Positions 5,873 to 14,767 of a stretch of DNA of 57,780 nucleotides are shown here, in pieces. A program made the translations under genes and the position numbers. How positions within the stretch are numbered: position 1 is the stretch's first letter; every line of letters starts with the position of its first letter. The notes beneath the pieces were generated by a model. The model was not told the origin of the DNA and ran no database searches. It was given only the letters and a program-made list of their open reading frames with translations. The stretch comes from Teredinibacter waterburyi (GTDB lineage Bacteria; Pseudomonadota; Gammaproteobacteria; Pseudomonadales; Cellvibrionaceae), in the NCBI RefSeq assembly GCF_001922985.1, contig NZ_MRUH01000085.1:1-57780 (forward strand), read 5' to 3'.

Positions 5873-7432
5873 ATGATTAGAAAAAAAATTATGTGTTCAT
5901 TGGGGCTGTTGTTAACAATAGCCACTATAGTATCGTCTACACTTATCTTTTCCGGATGCAATTACACAAAAAAGCTCTCCCCACAAAATAGCAAAAATCA
6001 CTATATTGTGGCCGGCGTGAATTTGATCGATGTGGTTAACCAGAAGATCATTCCTAAGCAAAGCATTGAGGTAAAGCAGGGCAAGATTGTGCGTATCTTT
6101 CAGCACGATAAAAAGAGCTTAGTCGCGAACAACGTGCATACTATCAACGCAAAGGGAAAGTATCTTTTGCCTGGTTTGTGGGATATGCACACGGTGACCT
6201 CCATGCTATCACCAGAATTGGACTACCCCCTCTATATTGCCAATGGCGTGACCTCCATACGAAGTATCATTGCATGCCCCAACGAAAACAAAACCTCTTT
6301 ATACCCCTGCTTCCAACATAAACAACAGTGGAATCAGGAAGTACTCAAACAAGAGATGGTTGGGCCCATCATACGTGGATCAGGTACTTTCCCGGTCAAT
6401 GGGGAAGATCATTCTCACCCTGATTCACCTGATTTTCACGCAACAAAAACATCTGAAGACGTCCAAAAACTCGTCAACTACTATGCCAATATCAATGAGG
6501 GAATGCGACCTTTCTTTATCAAAAGTTACAACTGGATTCAGCCAGAAGCCTATTTTGAAATGGCCTCAGAAGCAAAAAAACAAGGTATCGAAATCGGCGG
6601 ACATATGCCTCGTAAAGTAGGGCTGATGAAAGCCATCGATGCAGGTCAAAGATCGTTTGCCCATGCTCGCCTCTTTTTGTTTGATTGTTCAAAATACGCG
6701 GCGGAACTTCGAGAAGGAAAACACTGGGATAAACCACTAGCCGATCTTTATCGACTACTTATTGATAGTTTTGATGAAAAAAACTGCGCAGAAAAATATC
6801 GCTACTTAGCTGAACATGATGTGTACCTTTCTCCCACGCTATTGACTCGACGAAATGATTATCTTGCCGTCGCGGAGCAAGAGAGTGATGTCGAAGGACT
6901 AGAATATACCCACTATATAATCCGTCTAGCGTGGAGTGAAGATATTGCAGGTCTAACAGATAGAGGCCGTTCTGATGCGCCTATATTTAAGGAATTCTAC
7001 GAATTGGCGGCCAAAACCATCGTGGATGCGCATCGCCATGGCGTCAAAGTTATGGTCGGTACGGATGCAAATGATGTTTACGTCGTGCCTGGGTTTTCCC
7101 TTCATGAAGAGATGAAAGCCTTAAACAACGCGGGCATGTCTGCATTTGATATCCTCACTGCTGCGACATTAGTACCAGCACAGTATTTTAAAATGGATAA
7201 ACATTTAGGAAGTATTGAGGAAGGCAAAGATGCAGAATTTATATTACTCCATGATAATCCTGTGAGCAATATCGCCCATGCCAAAAATATCAACATGGTG
7301 TTTCAAGGGGAAACGATTTACGATGAAAAAGAAATCGACGAGCTCAAGTCCCATGTTAAAGAGAGTTCAGGAAGCCATAGAATTCTTTTTTACGTCTTAT
7401 CTATGTGGTTGAAAAACCCAGCAGGATTTTAG
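5873..7432 (+). CDS. Amidohydrolase-family lipoprotein with altered metal motif
   Basis: This 519-residue protein begins with a lipoprotein signal (lipobox SGC, Cys29). The amidohydrolase TIM-barrel fold is recognised by PGLWDMHTV (about residues 100-108), a Lys in FIKSYNW, His in GGHMPRK, His in SFAHAR, Asp in VGTDAND and the closing IEEGKDAEFILL. Relatives are imidazolonepropionase- or prolidase-like secreted hydrolases. The usual first-strand motif is HxH; here the second His is Val108, so metal binding may be impaired or different. The stop codon abuts the left end of an IS256-type element (7435), so the last residues may come from insertion-derived DNA. The true C-terminus may be lost. 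Confidence 0.75.
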   Translation: MIRKKIMCSLGLLLTIATIVSSTLIFSGCNYTKKLSPQNSKNHYIVAGVNLIDVVNQKIIPKQSIEVKQGKIVRIFQHDKKSLVANNVHTINAKGKYLLPGLWDMHTVTSMLSPELDYPLYIANGVTSIRSIIACPNENKTSLYPCFQHKQQWNQEVLKQEMVGPIIRGSGTFPVNGEDHSHPDSPDFHATKTSEDVQKLVNYYANINEGMRPFFIKSYNWIQPEAYFEMASEAKKQGIEIGGHMPRKVGLMKAIDAGQRSFAHARLFLFDCSKYAAELREGKHWDKPLADLYRLLIDSFDEKNCAEKYRYLAEHDVYLSPTLLTRRNDYLAVAEQESDVEGLEYTHYIIRLAWSEDIAGLTDRGRSDAPIFKEFYELAAKTIVDAHRHGVKVMVGTDANDVYVVPGFSLHEEMKALNNAGMSAFDILTAATLVPAQYFKMDKHLGSIEEGKDAEFILLHDNPVSNIAHAKNINMVFQGETIYDEKEIDELKSHVKESSGSHRILFYVLSMWLKNPAGF

Positions 7433-7434
7433 TA

Positions 7435-7668
7435 GAGACTGTAAATTAAATTGTGTATCTGCTCATTATTAATTACCTTCTACCCGGAGAATAATAATGA
7501 GTAAGATCATGAACCAAGACAAGATGAAAGCGCTAGCAGCCGAGTTAGCCAAAGACCTCAAAACACCTGAAGATCTCAGCGTATTCAGCGCCCAGTTAAC
7601 CAAAATCTCTGTAGAAGCAGCTTTAAATGCCGAGATGGATAGTCATTTAGGTTACTCCCGCCATAATG
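7435..7668 (+). mobile_element. IS256-family element, truncated (left end only)
   Basis: The sequence from 7435 (GAGACTGTAAATTAAATTGT) matches the terminal inverted repeat style of IS256-family elements. It is followed by the 5' part of the transposase. Similarity stops near 7665. No matching right terminal repeat is seen in the rest of the accessory region. The element is therefore a dead remnant, immediately downstream of the amidohydrolase stop. Confidence 0.7.
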
Positions 7669-7718
7669 GAATTTCCAATATCAGAGTTAGTAATGGATTA
7701 GGGAATTGTTTTTTATAG
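7497..7718 (+). pseudogene. IS256-family transposase, N-terminal fragment
   Basis: The first roughly 55 residues are typical of the N-terminus of IS256-family (mutator-type) transposases: AAELAKDLKTPEDLSVFSAQ, then VEAALNAEMDSHLGYSRH. A full-length enzyme has about 400 residues. Here the frame leaves the family pattern after the SRHN position and ends after 73 residues, so the DDE catalytic core is missing. An upstream GGAG (about 7486-7489) shows that the original ribosome site is still there. Inactive. Confidence 0.75.
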
Positions 7719-7826
7719 AGATTGATAAAGCGCTTAACATCTATGCCATTCTTTTGACTCCAAAAAGCCTGCATATCTTGCTGGTGCTTATAATCAGAAG
7801 CCAAAAGGGAAACTAGACGCTTATGG

Positions 7827-8159
7827 ATGTCTGACACGGCCCTCAGTATTGCTGATAATCTTGGAGTTGAATCAAAGCACATTCAACAAAACATCGAAAA
7901 CAAACTCCCTGAAAAAATTGCTAGTGTAATTGCTTCTACATGTGGCTATGATTACGAACGAAAAAAGGCTCTGATCCAATCAATTACGTCGGGTAACTTC
8001 GATAGCCTAAAAAGTACTAATATCTCCCAAGATACGCTCGGCAATCTTATAAAGGGGAAGTACGTCGAGATAGTGGGTAATTTGAAGTTTGACATCCCGA
8101 TAATAAAAGACAATCAATATGCTTCGATACATTTGTTTACTTTCCTTACTTGCCTTTAG
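7827..8159 (+). CDS. Short hypothetical ORF of doubtful status
   Basis: The 110-codon ORF between the IS remnant and the FAD oxidase has no recognisable domain. Its first 90 residues look plausibly protein-like and helical (for example NIENKLPEKIASVIASTCGY), but the last dozen codons overlap the signal peptide of the next gene in another frame, and no good ribosome site precedes it. It could be the tail of a gene cut by the rearrangement that broke the IS. Low confidence. Confidence 0.3.
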   Translation: MSDTALSIADNLGVESKHIQQNIENKLPEKIASVIASTCGYDYERKKALIQSITSGNFDSLKSTNISQDTLGNLIKGKYVEIVGNLKFDIPIIKDNQYASIHLFTFLTCL

Positions 8160-9699
8160 CACCGGCTTATGTTCTGCCCCTACTCCCAAAACGCCAGCGG
8201 AAATTTGTTCAACGTATGGCGAGAAGAACAAAGGCGAATTATTGCAGTCTATTAACGATGTAAGCTTTCTCAATAAAACTGAATTGTCTTGTATTATCTC
8301 GCCTAAAAGTGCCAATGAAATTTCTGAGATTATCGAAACGATAAATAAGTGGAATGAACTTAACCCTAAAATTCATATCAGCGTCGCAGGAGCCAGACAC
8401 AGTCAGGGTGGGCATATAGCGTCAAAACTCGGCATCACATTGGATATGAAGTCCCTTAGCTTTGTAGACAGCCCGAATCTTAAAAATGGATTGTGGACAG
8501 TTAAGGTTGGCGCTGGTGCATTGTGGAGCGATGTGCACAACGCTATCAAGATGTTTGACGGGCATTCACTCGCAAACAAAGTTCAGCAAAGCTCTACGCC
8601 GTTTACGGTTGGTGGCACACTATCGGTTAATGCTCATGGCAGAAGCTTTAGTTATGGCAGCGTAATTCATAGTGTAGAAAAAATTACAGTTGTATTGCCC
8701 GACGGTTCTATTACTACAGCTAGTCGAAATGAGAACCCTTTCCTTTTTAATCGAGTAATCGGCGGTTACGGACTATTCGGTGTAATTGTTGATGCCACAT
8801 TAGAGCTTCACGAAAATCATTACCTTAAATCAGAGGCCACATATTTTAATTCGCCCGAAGAGTACATAGTAATACTTGATAAAATACTTAAAGACACGCC
8901 AAGGCATATCATCGAACGAGATGAATCAGGCTCTATCGAATCGCTAACCCAATCGCCAATCGCCTTTCTATTTGCGACACTTGCGCTAGATAGGGACGGG
9001 TTCATGACAAAGGGCACTGCTTATACTTATCGACAGTTGGTAGATGTAGACAGAACCGGAACTGTAAACCCAGACCCAAAACCAACCCTGTTTAACCCAA
9101 GGGCTTTACTAACAAAAATTGGCTTTTGGCTAAAGCGAAAAGGCTTACTTGCTTCTACAGCTCAAAAACTGCAGTACAAGTTTTTAAACACTCAAGACAC
9201 TCACTTAAAAGTACTAACCCCACCAATCAAGCCAATATTGGCGGCTGCCAGTAAAAAGAACCCCGATTTGCTTCAGGAATATTTTATTCCAGTCCGACAC
9301 ATGCCTGAATTCCTAGGTCATGTAAAAGAGGCATTTTTAAATAATGACATTAAACTAAGTAACGCTTCGTTGCGCTTCATTCCAAAATCTACCACTTCCT
9401 CTACCTTAACTTACGAGTCGGCGACAGAAGATCAGCTAGCAATCGTGCTTTATTTCTCTCTCAGGCTGAATAAAGAGAATATTGATAAAGCTAAGATATG
9501 GACACGAGATTTAGTGCAAAAATCTATCGCGCTCGACGGCCGCTATTACCTTCCTTATCAGCAATGGCCAAGTAAAGCGCAGTTTGAGCAAGCTTACCCA
9601 AGCTATAAAGTCTTCAAGGAAGATAAAGTTTCGCTAGACCCTAACGACGTTTTTTCAAACCGTTTTTATGAATACTATTTAAATTCTAGTGTTGATTGA
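8119..9699 (+). CDS. Exported FAD-dependent oxidase, VAO / aldonolactone-oxidase type
   Basis: The 526-residue protein has a Sec signal peptide (about 1-19, cut near LCSA). An FAD-binding PCMH domain follows, with VAGARHSQGG (the His is the usual position of covalent FAD attachment), TPFTVGGTLSVNAHGRS and GGYGLFGVI. The C-terminal half ends in a substrate-domain pattern resembling L-gulonolactone/D-arabinono-lactone oxidases. It would oxidise a sugar-type or alcohol substrate with oxygen outside the cytoplasm. The gene stands alone among gene fragments in AT-rich accessory DNA, so horizontal acquisition is plausible. The substrate cannot be inferred. Confidence 0.8.
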   Translation: MLRYICLLSLLAFSTGLCSAPTPKTPAEICSTYGEKNKGELLQSINDVSFLNKTELSCIISPKSANEISEIIETINKWNELNPKIHISVAGARHSQGGHIASKLGITLDMKSLSFVDSPNLKNGLWTVKVGAGALWSDVHNAIKMFDGHSLANKVQQSSTPFTVGGTLSVNAHGRSFSYGSVIHSVEKITVVLPDGSITTASRNENPFLFNRVIGGYGLFGVIVDATLELHENHYLKSEATYFNSPEEYIVILDKILKDTPRHIIERDESGSIESLTQSPIAFLFATLALDRDGFMTKGTAYTYRQLVDVDRTGTVNPDPKPTLFNPRALLTKIGFWLKRKGLLASTAQKLQYKFLNTQDTHLKVLTPPIKPILAAASKKNPDLLQEYFIPVRHMPEFLGHVKEAFLNNDIKLSNASLRFIPKSTTSSTLTYESATEDQLAIVLYFSLRLNKENIDKAKIWTRDLVQKSIALDGRYYLPYQQWPSKAQFEQAYPSYKVFKEDKVSLDPNDVFSNRFYEYYLNSSVD

Positions 9700-10212
9700 A
9701 AAAGCAGGAAGCATGAAAATTCGAAGGTGCTAAATAATTATGTGCATTCTTTACTCTGTGAAAATTATTTTACAGAGAAGCTAGCAACAGCTGTGTTAAT
9801 TCAGCTTCCCGTTGCAGCATGGTATGCATGCTTTACAAGCGTACTCTACCGGATCAGCTCATCACCTAAAGATAAAGGCCCCGGTGGTCGGGCAAGAGTT
9901 TTTAAAGCTTCTTATTTCGGTCGATTTATATCTTCTGGGAGTTTACACAGCCCTATTTAATTCTCGAAAGATTTTCTGCATTTTTTTACTCTTCTAACTA
10001 GGCGTTGGTGATTAAATCACATTGATTTCGCCATTTGTTTACAGTTATCTCCGCCGCTAAAAGCACATTATTTAAGAATTGCAGTGTTGTTATAGTTACG
10101 CTACTTGCTGCAAATCTTTTATTAACTTCCGCGCCATTATAATTCCAATTGGGATTAGCCATACACACATCAAAAGAAGGGAACCCAACCAAATTATTGG
10201 GGCGGGTATTAA
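9700..10212. other. 513-bp stretch without a convincing gene
   Basis: Two overlapping short frames (9727-9960 and 9812-9997) carry hydrophobic but inconsistent translations and no ribosome site. They may be the frameshifted remains of a small membrane protein. No IS end, attC site or RNA gene is recognisable. The stretch reads as decayed accessory DNA. Confidence 0.4.
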
Positions 10213-10351
10213 TATGAAATATAAAAACTGTCCATTGTGCGATAAGGAGATCGAACACGATAGCCATATTTGTACACACTGCAACAAGGGAGCTTTTGTC
10301 GTTGATTTCGGAGATTCAGCGGCAAGGCTCATAGCCGGTATGATTCTTTGA
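10213..10351 (+). CDS. Tiny zinc-ribbon protein or fragment
   Basis: ATG 10213 opens a 45-codon frame with two paired-cysteine knuckles, CPLC and CTHC, about 14 residues apart. This is the usual signature of a rubredoxin-like zinc ribbon at the N-terminus of small bacterial proteins. The remainder (about 20 residues, ending AARLIAGMIL) is short, so it may be the 5' end of a longer gene that has been lost. No clear Shine-Dalgarno site is present. Confidence 0.4.
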
Positions 10352-10377
10352 CAAACCAAATGCGTACGAGATATGTG

Positions 10378-10402
10378 GCTGGCACGATATTATTGTGCCA
10401 GC
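10378..10402. repeat. Hairpin in gene-free DNA left of tRNA-Ala
   Basis: GCTGGCAC (10378-10385) and GTGCCAGC (10395-10402) form a perfect 8-bp stem with a 9-nt loop. No T-run follows on either strand, so it is not a standard terminator. The rest of 10352-10548 shows no gene. Confidence 0.4.
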
Positions 10403-10548
10403 GGGAGTAAGGCCTCCCAGCCCCTCAAGGGAATGGAGATGCGAGAGATATGAGCCCAAGGTATTTCTTGGTAAGTAGGGATTGAACGCACTAAACATGG
10501 AAACTACCGTTTAGCCAAGTTAGCTGGATGGGAGAAAGTGACAGGCAC

Positions 10549-10579
10549 AAAAAAGCCCGCTACAAGAGCGGGCTTTTTT
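10549..10579 (-). terminator. Rho-independent terminator of tRNA-Ala
   Basis: The stem is GCCCGCT/AGCGGGC (10555-10561 with 10567-10573), with an A6 flank on the left and a T6 flank on the right, so it can work in both directions. On the minus strand it lies 24 bp beyond the tRNA 3' end. Confidence 0.85.
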
Positions 10580-10602
10580 GTCGTTGAGTTAACAACGTGA
10601 TT

Positions 10603-10678
10603 TGGTGGAGCCTAGCGGGATCGAACCGCTGACCTCAACACTGCCAGTGTTGCGCTCTCCCAGCTGAGCTAAGGCCCC
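10603..10678 (-). tRNA. tRNA-Ala (anticodon GGC)
   Basis: The reverse complement begins GGGGCCTTAGCTCAGCTGGG and ends AGGCTCCACCA. The four stems fold normally: acceptor GGGGCCT/AGGCTCC (with one G-T pair), D arm GCTC/GAGC, anticodon stem CAACA/TGTTG with loop CTGGCAG, and T arm with TTCGATC. The anticodon in the loop is GGC, read as alanine. The length is 76 nt with CCA encoded. The 3' end faces the accessory region, a common integration target for islands. Confidence 0.95.
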
Positions 10679-10715
10679 ATAAAGGGTCTGAGAACTGTGT
10701 CTTCAGAGGGGGCGC

Positions 10716-10743
10716 ATTCTATCAAACATCGCTGTACTGTCAA
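10716..10743 (-). promoter_or_regulatory. Strong sigma-70 promoter of tRNA-Ala with GC-rich discriminator
   Basis: On the minus strand, TTGACA (10743-10738), a 16-bp spacer and TAGAAT (10721-10716) are followed by GCGCCCCC. A consensus -35, near-consensus -10 and GC-rich discriminator are typical of stringently controlled stable-RNA promoters. Transcription would start about 30 bp upstream of the mature tRNA. Confidence 0.8.
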
Positions 10744-10864
10744 CAAGTTATCTGGCTTTTGGGTGATTTTACGGCTTATTGCGGCTGTACGCCGCGGTTG
10801 TCGGAATGCCTAGCCTCGTTTGCTTGGTATACTGCCGAGCTAAGCGCTGTGGAGATAACCAATA

Positions 10865-12217
10865 ATGACAAGCCTTGCTGCCTACCGCGGCGCCATTCTG
10901 CACTTTTTACACGAGCCAAACGCTACAGCGCCAGGTGTTACCAACCCCGATGACGCCACAAGCACTGCCCTGCCCGCGTGGCAGTATTGGCAAGATGGCC
11001 TGCTTCTGGTCGAAAACGGCCATATACGGCAACTGGGCGATGCTAGCGAGCTGCTGCCACAACTCGCCGCCGAACTGGCTGAAGGCCTCGCGATACAGCA
11101 CTACCCTCACCATTTGATACTACCCGGCTTTGTGGACACCCATATTCACTACCCGCAAACCGAGATGATTGGCGCTTACGGCGAGCAGTTATTGCGCTGG
11201 TTAAATACCTACACCTTTCCCACTGAGCAAAAATTTGCCAACCCAGCTTACGCAGAACAGGTTGCAGCGTTCTTTTTAGCCGAGCTGTTACGCAATGGCA
11301 CTACCACGGCTATGGTGTTTGGCACGGTTCACCCGCAATCGGTTGATGCGCTGTTTAGCGCCGCACAGCAACATGGCCTGCGCTTAATTGCCGGTAAGGT
11401 GATGATGGATCGCAATGCGCCAAGCGCGCTGTGTGATACCGCAGAGACGAGCTACAGCGAGACCCGTGCACTGATCGAACGCTGGCACGGTGTGGATAGG
11501 TTGCAGTATGCGATTACGCCGCGCTTTGCGATTACCAGTAGCCCAGAACAATTAAATATGGCCGGTAAGTTGTTAAGCGAATTCGACGATGTGTACCTGC
11601 ACACTCACCTTGCGGAAAACCACGACGAGGTTGCATGGGTTAAAGAGCTGTTCCCCACCGCCAGACATTATTTAGATGTTTATGCGCAAGCGGGCTTAGT
11701 AGGCAAGCGTAGTGTGTTTGCCCACGGCATTCACCTAAGCGATGACGAGTGTTCGCTATTGGCCAGCCGCGATGCAGCGATTGCACACTGCCCTACCAGT
11801 AATTTGTTTTTAGGTTCTGGCTTATTGAACTTAACTCGTTTGCAAAACGCTGGGGTTAAAGTCGGTTTGGGAACGGATATTGGTGCGGGCAGTAGTTTTT
11901 CGCTGTTTCGTACAATGGACGAAGCCTATAAGGTTCAGCAGTTACAGGGGTGTAATTTAGCCCCTATGCAAGCTTTGTATATGGCAACACTGGGCGGCGC
12001 AAAAGCGCTGGATTTAGAGAGCAAAATTGGCAACTTCGCCGCGGGCAAAGAAGCCGATTTTACCCTGTTAGATTTACACGCAACGCCGTTGCTAAAATTT
12101 AGAACCGCACACTGTAAAAATATTGAAGAGCTGGTATTTGTGTTAAACACTCTGGGGGATGATCGCTTAATAGAAAAAACCTTTGCGCTGGGCAGGTGTG
12201 TTCATCAGCGCGACTGA
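10865..12217 (+). CDS. guaD: Guanine deaminase
   Basis: The 450-residue cytoplasmic enzyme hydrolyses guanine to xanthine and ammonia in purine catabolism or salvage. Zinc amidohydrolase motifs are complete: PGFVDTHIHYPQTEM (His93, His95), LHTHLAEN, VFAHGIHLSDDE and GLGTDIGAGSSFS. The QTEMIGAYGEQLLRWLNTYT block is diagnostic of guanine deaminases rather than other amidohydrolases. Its length matches the family. It is a single gene, ending at a strong hairpin shared with convergent gltX. Confidence 0.93.
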   Translation: MTSLAAYRGAILHFLHEPNATAPGVTNPDDATSTALPAWQYWQDGLLLVENGHIRQLGDASELLPQLAAELAEGLAIQHYPHHLILPGFVDTHIHYPQTEMIGAYGEQLLRWLNTYTFPTEQKFANPAYAEQVAAFFLAELLRNGTTTAMVFGTVHPQSVDALFSAAQQHGLRLIAGKVMMDRNAPSALCDTAETSYSETRALIERWHGVDRLQYAITPRFAITSSPEQLNMAGKLLSEFDDVYLHTHLAENHDEVAWVKELFPTARHYLDVYAQAGLVGKRSVFAHGIHLSDDECSLLASRDAAIAHCPTSNLFLGSGLLNLTRLQNAGVKVGLGTDIGAGSSFSLFRTMDEAYKVQQLQGCNLAPMQALYMATLGGAKALDLESKIGNFAAGKEADFTLLDLHATPLLKFRTAHCKNIEELVFVLNTLGDDRLIEKTFALGRCVHQRD

Positions 12218-12244
12218 GGCTTTAATAACAAAACAATACAAACG

Positions 12245-12294
12245 AAAAATCCCGCCTCGGCAATAAAACTGTTTATTACCAAGCCGGGATTTTT
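12245..12294. terminator. Bidirectional terminator between guaD and gltX
   Basis: AAAAATCCCG (12245-12254) pairs with CGGGATTTTT (12285-12294), and the interior GGCAATAAA/TTTATTACC extends the stem around a tight loop. A-runs and T-runs flank it, so it can end both convergent transcripts. Confidence 0.8.
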
Positions 12295-12332
12295 CCGAGT
12301 GATTTTTTTTCAAACGTTTAGAACGACACTGT

Positions 12333-13847
12333 TTAAGCCTGACCGCCCTCTTCTGCTTGAGGTTTATCTAGGTCGGCAAATTCTTTTTCGTAGCGCTTTA
12401 ACACTTTTTTACCTGCACCACCAAGCACGTCTACCGCTTCACGTAAACGCGTTCTCGACAAGTCCGGCCCTAGCAGCACCATTGCATCCATTACCGAAAA
12501 GCTGGATGTAGAACCGCTAATCGCAATAAATACCGGTGCGAGGAAGTCTTTTAGTTTAATGCCCATGCCATCGGCTAGGGCTTTAAACTCGGCAAAAATA
12601 GCATCGCGTTCCCAACTGCGCAGTAGGTCCATTTTCCATTGAGCAAATTGCAGTACTTTCTTTTGGGTTTCTACGTCGAGCTTATTCGCGCTAAAACTGG
12701 CTTCGGTTAAACCTAGGTTGCCTGTGGCCAAAAACGCGACGGTGGGAATAAAGTCGCCCAAAATTTCCATGCGCTGTTTTACTTGTGGAATTACCGCAAG
12801 TAAATTTTCGCGATTAAGTAACCATTCGGTTAAGCGGTCGGCTAGCTGTTCGTCGCTGTGGTCTTCGCGAATCCATAAGCCATTTAACCAGCGCAATTTT
12901 TCCACATCAAAAATTGGCCCGCCCAATGAAACACGGCCAATATCGAACTGATCTATCATGTCGGCTAACGAAAACTTCTCGCGTTCGTCTGGCATGGACC
13001 AACCCATACGACCAAGGTAGTTGAGCACGGCTTCGTGCAAAAAGCCCATACGCTTGTAGTACAAAATACTGGTGGGGTTTTTACGTTTGCTGAGTTTGGT
13101 TTTATCTGGGTTGCGCAATAACGGCAGGTGGCAAAGTACCGGCGCTTCCCAACCAAAATATTTATATAACAACAAATGTTTAGGGGCAGAGTTAATCCAC
13201 TCTTCACCACGAATAACGTGGGTGATACCCATCAGGTGGTCGTCGACGACGTTGGCCAAGTGATAGGTTGGCATGCCGTCGGACTTCAGCAATATTTGCG
13301 CATCCACTAAAGACCAATCTAGCTCCATAGTGCCTCGTAATAAATCGGCAACTTCGCAGCTGCCGGTTTCTTCTGGCACCATCATGCGCACTACGTAGGG
13401 CAGGCCTGCCGCTTCGCGCGTTGCTTGTTCGGCGTCGCTCAATTTTAGGTCAGACGGTTTTAGGGCCGAATGAATACCGGCTTCTTTGCGCTGGTTGCGC
13501 AGTTCGTCTAACTCTTCTGTGGTGCGGTAGCATTTAAAGGCGTGGCCGCTTTCTAGCAATTTGTTTACGTGGTCAATATAAATATCTTTGCGTTCGCTTT
13601 GACGATACGGGCCGTTGTTGCCACCTACGTCTGGGCCTTCGTCCCATTCTAGGCCGAGCCAACGCAGTGAATCTAAAATCGCTTGCTCCGATTCTGGCGT
13701 GCTGCGCGCTTGGTCGGTATCTTCAATACGCAAGATAAACTGGCCGCCATGCTTGCGGGCAAAACAGAGGTTAAACAAAGCGATATAGGCTGTGCCTACG
13801 TGGGGGTCGCCGGTTGGCGATGGAGCGATTCGAGTTCTTACGGTCAT
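12333..13847 (-). CDS. gltX: Glutamyl-tRNA synthetase
   Basis: This class I aminoacyl-tRNA synthetase charges tRNA-Glu. The product begins [20 protein letters not shown], which contains the HIGH-equivalent signature. KLSKRKNP is the KMSKS-equivalent loop. The length of 504 residues is normal. The frame stays open upstream to 13997, but this extra part has no family similarity, so the start at 13847 is chosen. A C-terminal helical anticodon-binding region is present and ends in a short charged tail. It stands alone, convergent with guaD. Confidence 0.95.
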   Translation of the reverse strand: MTVRTRIAPSPTGDPHVGTAYIALFNLCFARKHGGQFILRIEDTDQARSTPESEQAILDSLRWLGLEWDEGPDVGGNNGPYRQSERKDIYIDHVNKLLESGHAFKCYRTTEELDELRNQRKEAGIHSALKPSDLKLSDAEQATREAAGLPYVVRMMVPEETGSCEVADLLRGTMELDWSLVDAQILLKSDGMPTYHLANVVDDHLMGITHVIRGEEWINSAPKHLLLYKYFGWEAPVLCHLPLLRNPDKTKLSKRKNPTSILYYKRMGFLHEAVLNYLGRMGWSMPDEREKFSLADMIDQFDIGRVSLGGPIFDVEKLRWLNGLWIREDHSDEQLADRLTEWLLNRENLLAVIPQVKQRMEILGDFIPTVAFLATGNLGLTEASFSANKLDVETQKKVLQFAQWKMDLLRSWERDAIFAEFKALADGMGIKLKDFLAPVFIAISGSTSSFSVMDAMVLLGPDLSRTRLREAVDVLGGAGKKVLKRYEKEFADLDKPQAEEGGQA

Positions 13848-14104
13848 GGTATTTCTCGGCCTGGCTATAACAAGAATTTTTGTAGGGTTAAAACTATTGG
13901 CGGCGATTATACCCGCTATAGTCGGTTTGAATAAGAGCTTGGCGGCAACTATTGGTATACTGCGATTCTTTCGCAAAGCAAAACAAGACAGTAACATTAG
14001 ATAACAGCGATACTTACTGGTACATCTAGCAGTAATACGTTTGTTTAAATCGTCACCCCTACCCCAGCCGCGCCAACTGATAAGCCCTAAAAGTAGAGCA
14101 AATT

Positions 14105-14716
14105 ATGACCGAAACCAATTCCAGCGAATCATCTATTACAACCAACCAAACCGACAGCGGAACGGTAAATCTGTTGCTAAGCCGTCGTTCTAGCACCGCC
14201 GCCGATATGGTGGCGCCGGGCCCAGATGCAGCGCAATTACAAACTATTTTAGCGGCGGGCCATCGCGTGCCAGACCACGGCAAAATTGGCCCTTGGCGTT
14301 TTGTGATCTTTGAAGGTGAGGCGCGTACAAAGTTTGGCCAAATGGTTGCGGCTATTTTTGCGGTAAAAAATCCCGAGGCTTCAGAAAAGTTATTAGAATT
14401 TGAAAGCCAGCGTTTTAACCGCGCGCCACTGGTTATTGCAGTGATCAGCTCTCCTGTAGACCACCCCAAGGTGCCGCAGTGGGAGCAGTTACTTTCTGCC
14501 GGAGCCTGCTGTCAGAATATGTTAGTGGCGGCAACCGCAATGGGTTTTGGCGCTCAATGGTTAACCGAATGGTACGCCTACGACGACGATGTAAATAATG
14601 CGCTAAACCTAAACGCTAACGAAAAAATTGCAGGTTTTTTGTATTTTGGCAGCCGCACTAAACCTGCAGATGAACGTGTAAGGCCCGATTTAGCTGAACG
14701 CGTGCGTCATTTTTAA
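14105..14716 (+). CDS. Nitroreductase family protein, YdjA-like
   Basis: The 203-residue FMN-dependent oxidoreductase matches the compact YdjA-type nitroreductase group: LLLSRRSS near residue 25 (phosphate-binding arginines), HRVPDHGKIGPWRFVIFEG, GACCQNMLVAATAMGFGAQWLT and GFLYFGSRT. Relatives act as dimers and reduce nitro compounds or quinones with NAD(P)H; the natural substrate is usually unknown. It has a polar N-terminal extension of about 20 residues. The gene diverges from gltX and is convergent with modC. Confidence 0.88.
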   Translation: MTETNSSESSITTNQTDSGTVNLLLSRRSSTAADMVAPGPDAAQLQTILAAGHRVPDHGKIGPWRFVIFEGEARTKFGQMVAAIFAVKNPEASEKLLEFESQRFNRAPLVIAVISSPVDHPKVPQWEQLLSAGACCQNMLVAATAMGFGAQWLTEWYAYDDDVNNALNLNANEKIAGFLYFGSRTKPADERVRPDLAERVRHF

Positions 14717-14767
14717 CGATTATTACGTTCACATTCAATTATGCGCTTTTTTATTTCTTTATTGAGA

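Noticed and set aside
7652-7882. Minus-strand ORF across the IS breakpoint
   Set aside because: It runs antisense through the transposase fragment and into the next ORF, with no recognised family; perhaps debris of another IS but not demonstrable.
9727-9997. Two overlapping short plus-strand ORFs after the FAD oxidase
   Set aside because: Neither has a ribosome site or consistent coding pattern; recorded only as decayed DNA.
9993-10012. TCTAACTAGGCGTTGG as a further attC site
   Set aside because: YTAAC and GCGTT cores are too close to form arms, and no cassette ORF precedes it.
13848-13997. 50-residue N-terminal extension of gltX
   Set aside because: The conserved enzyme start [13 protein letters not shown] is at 13847; the extension has no similarity.
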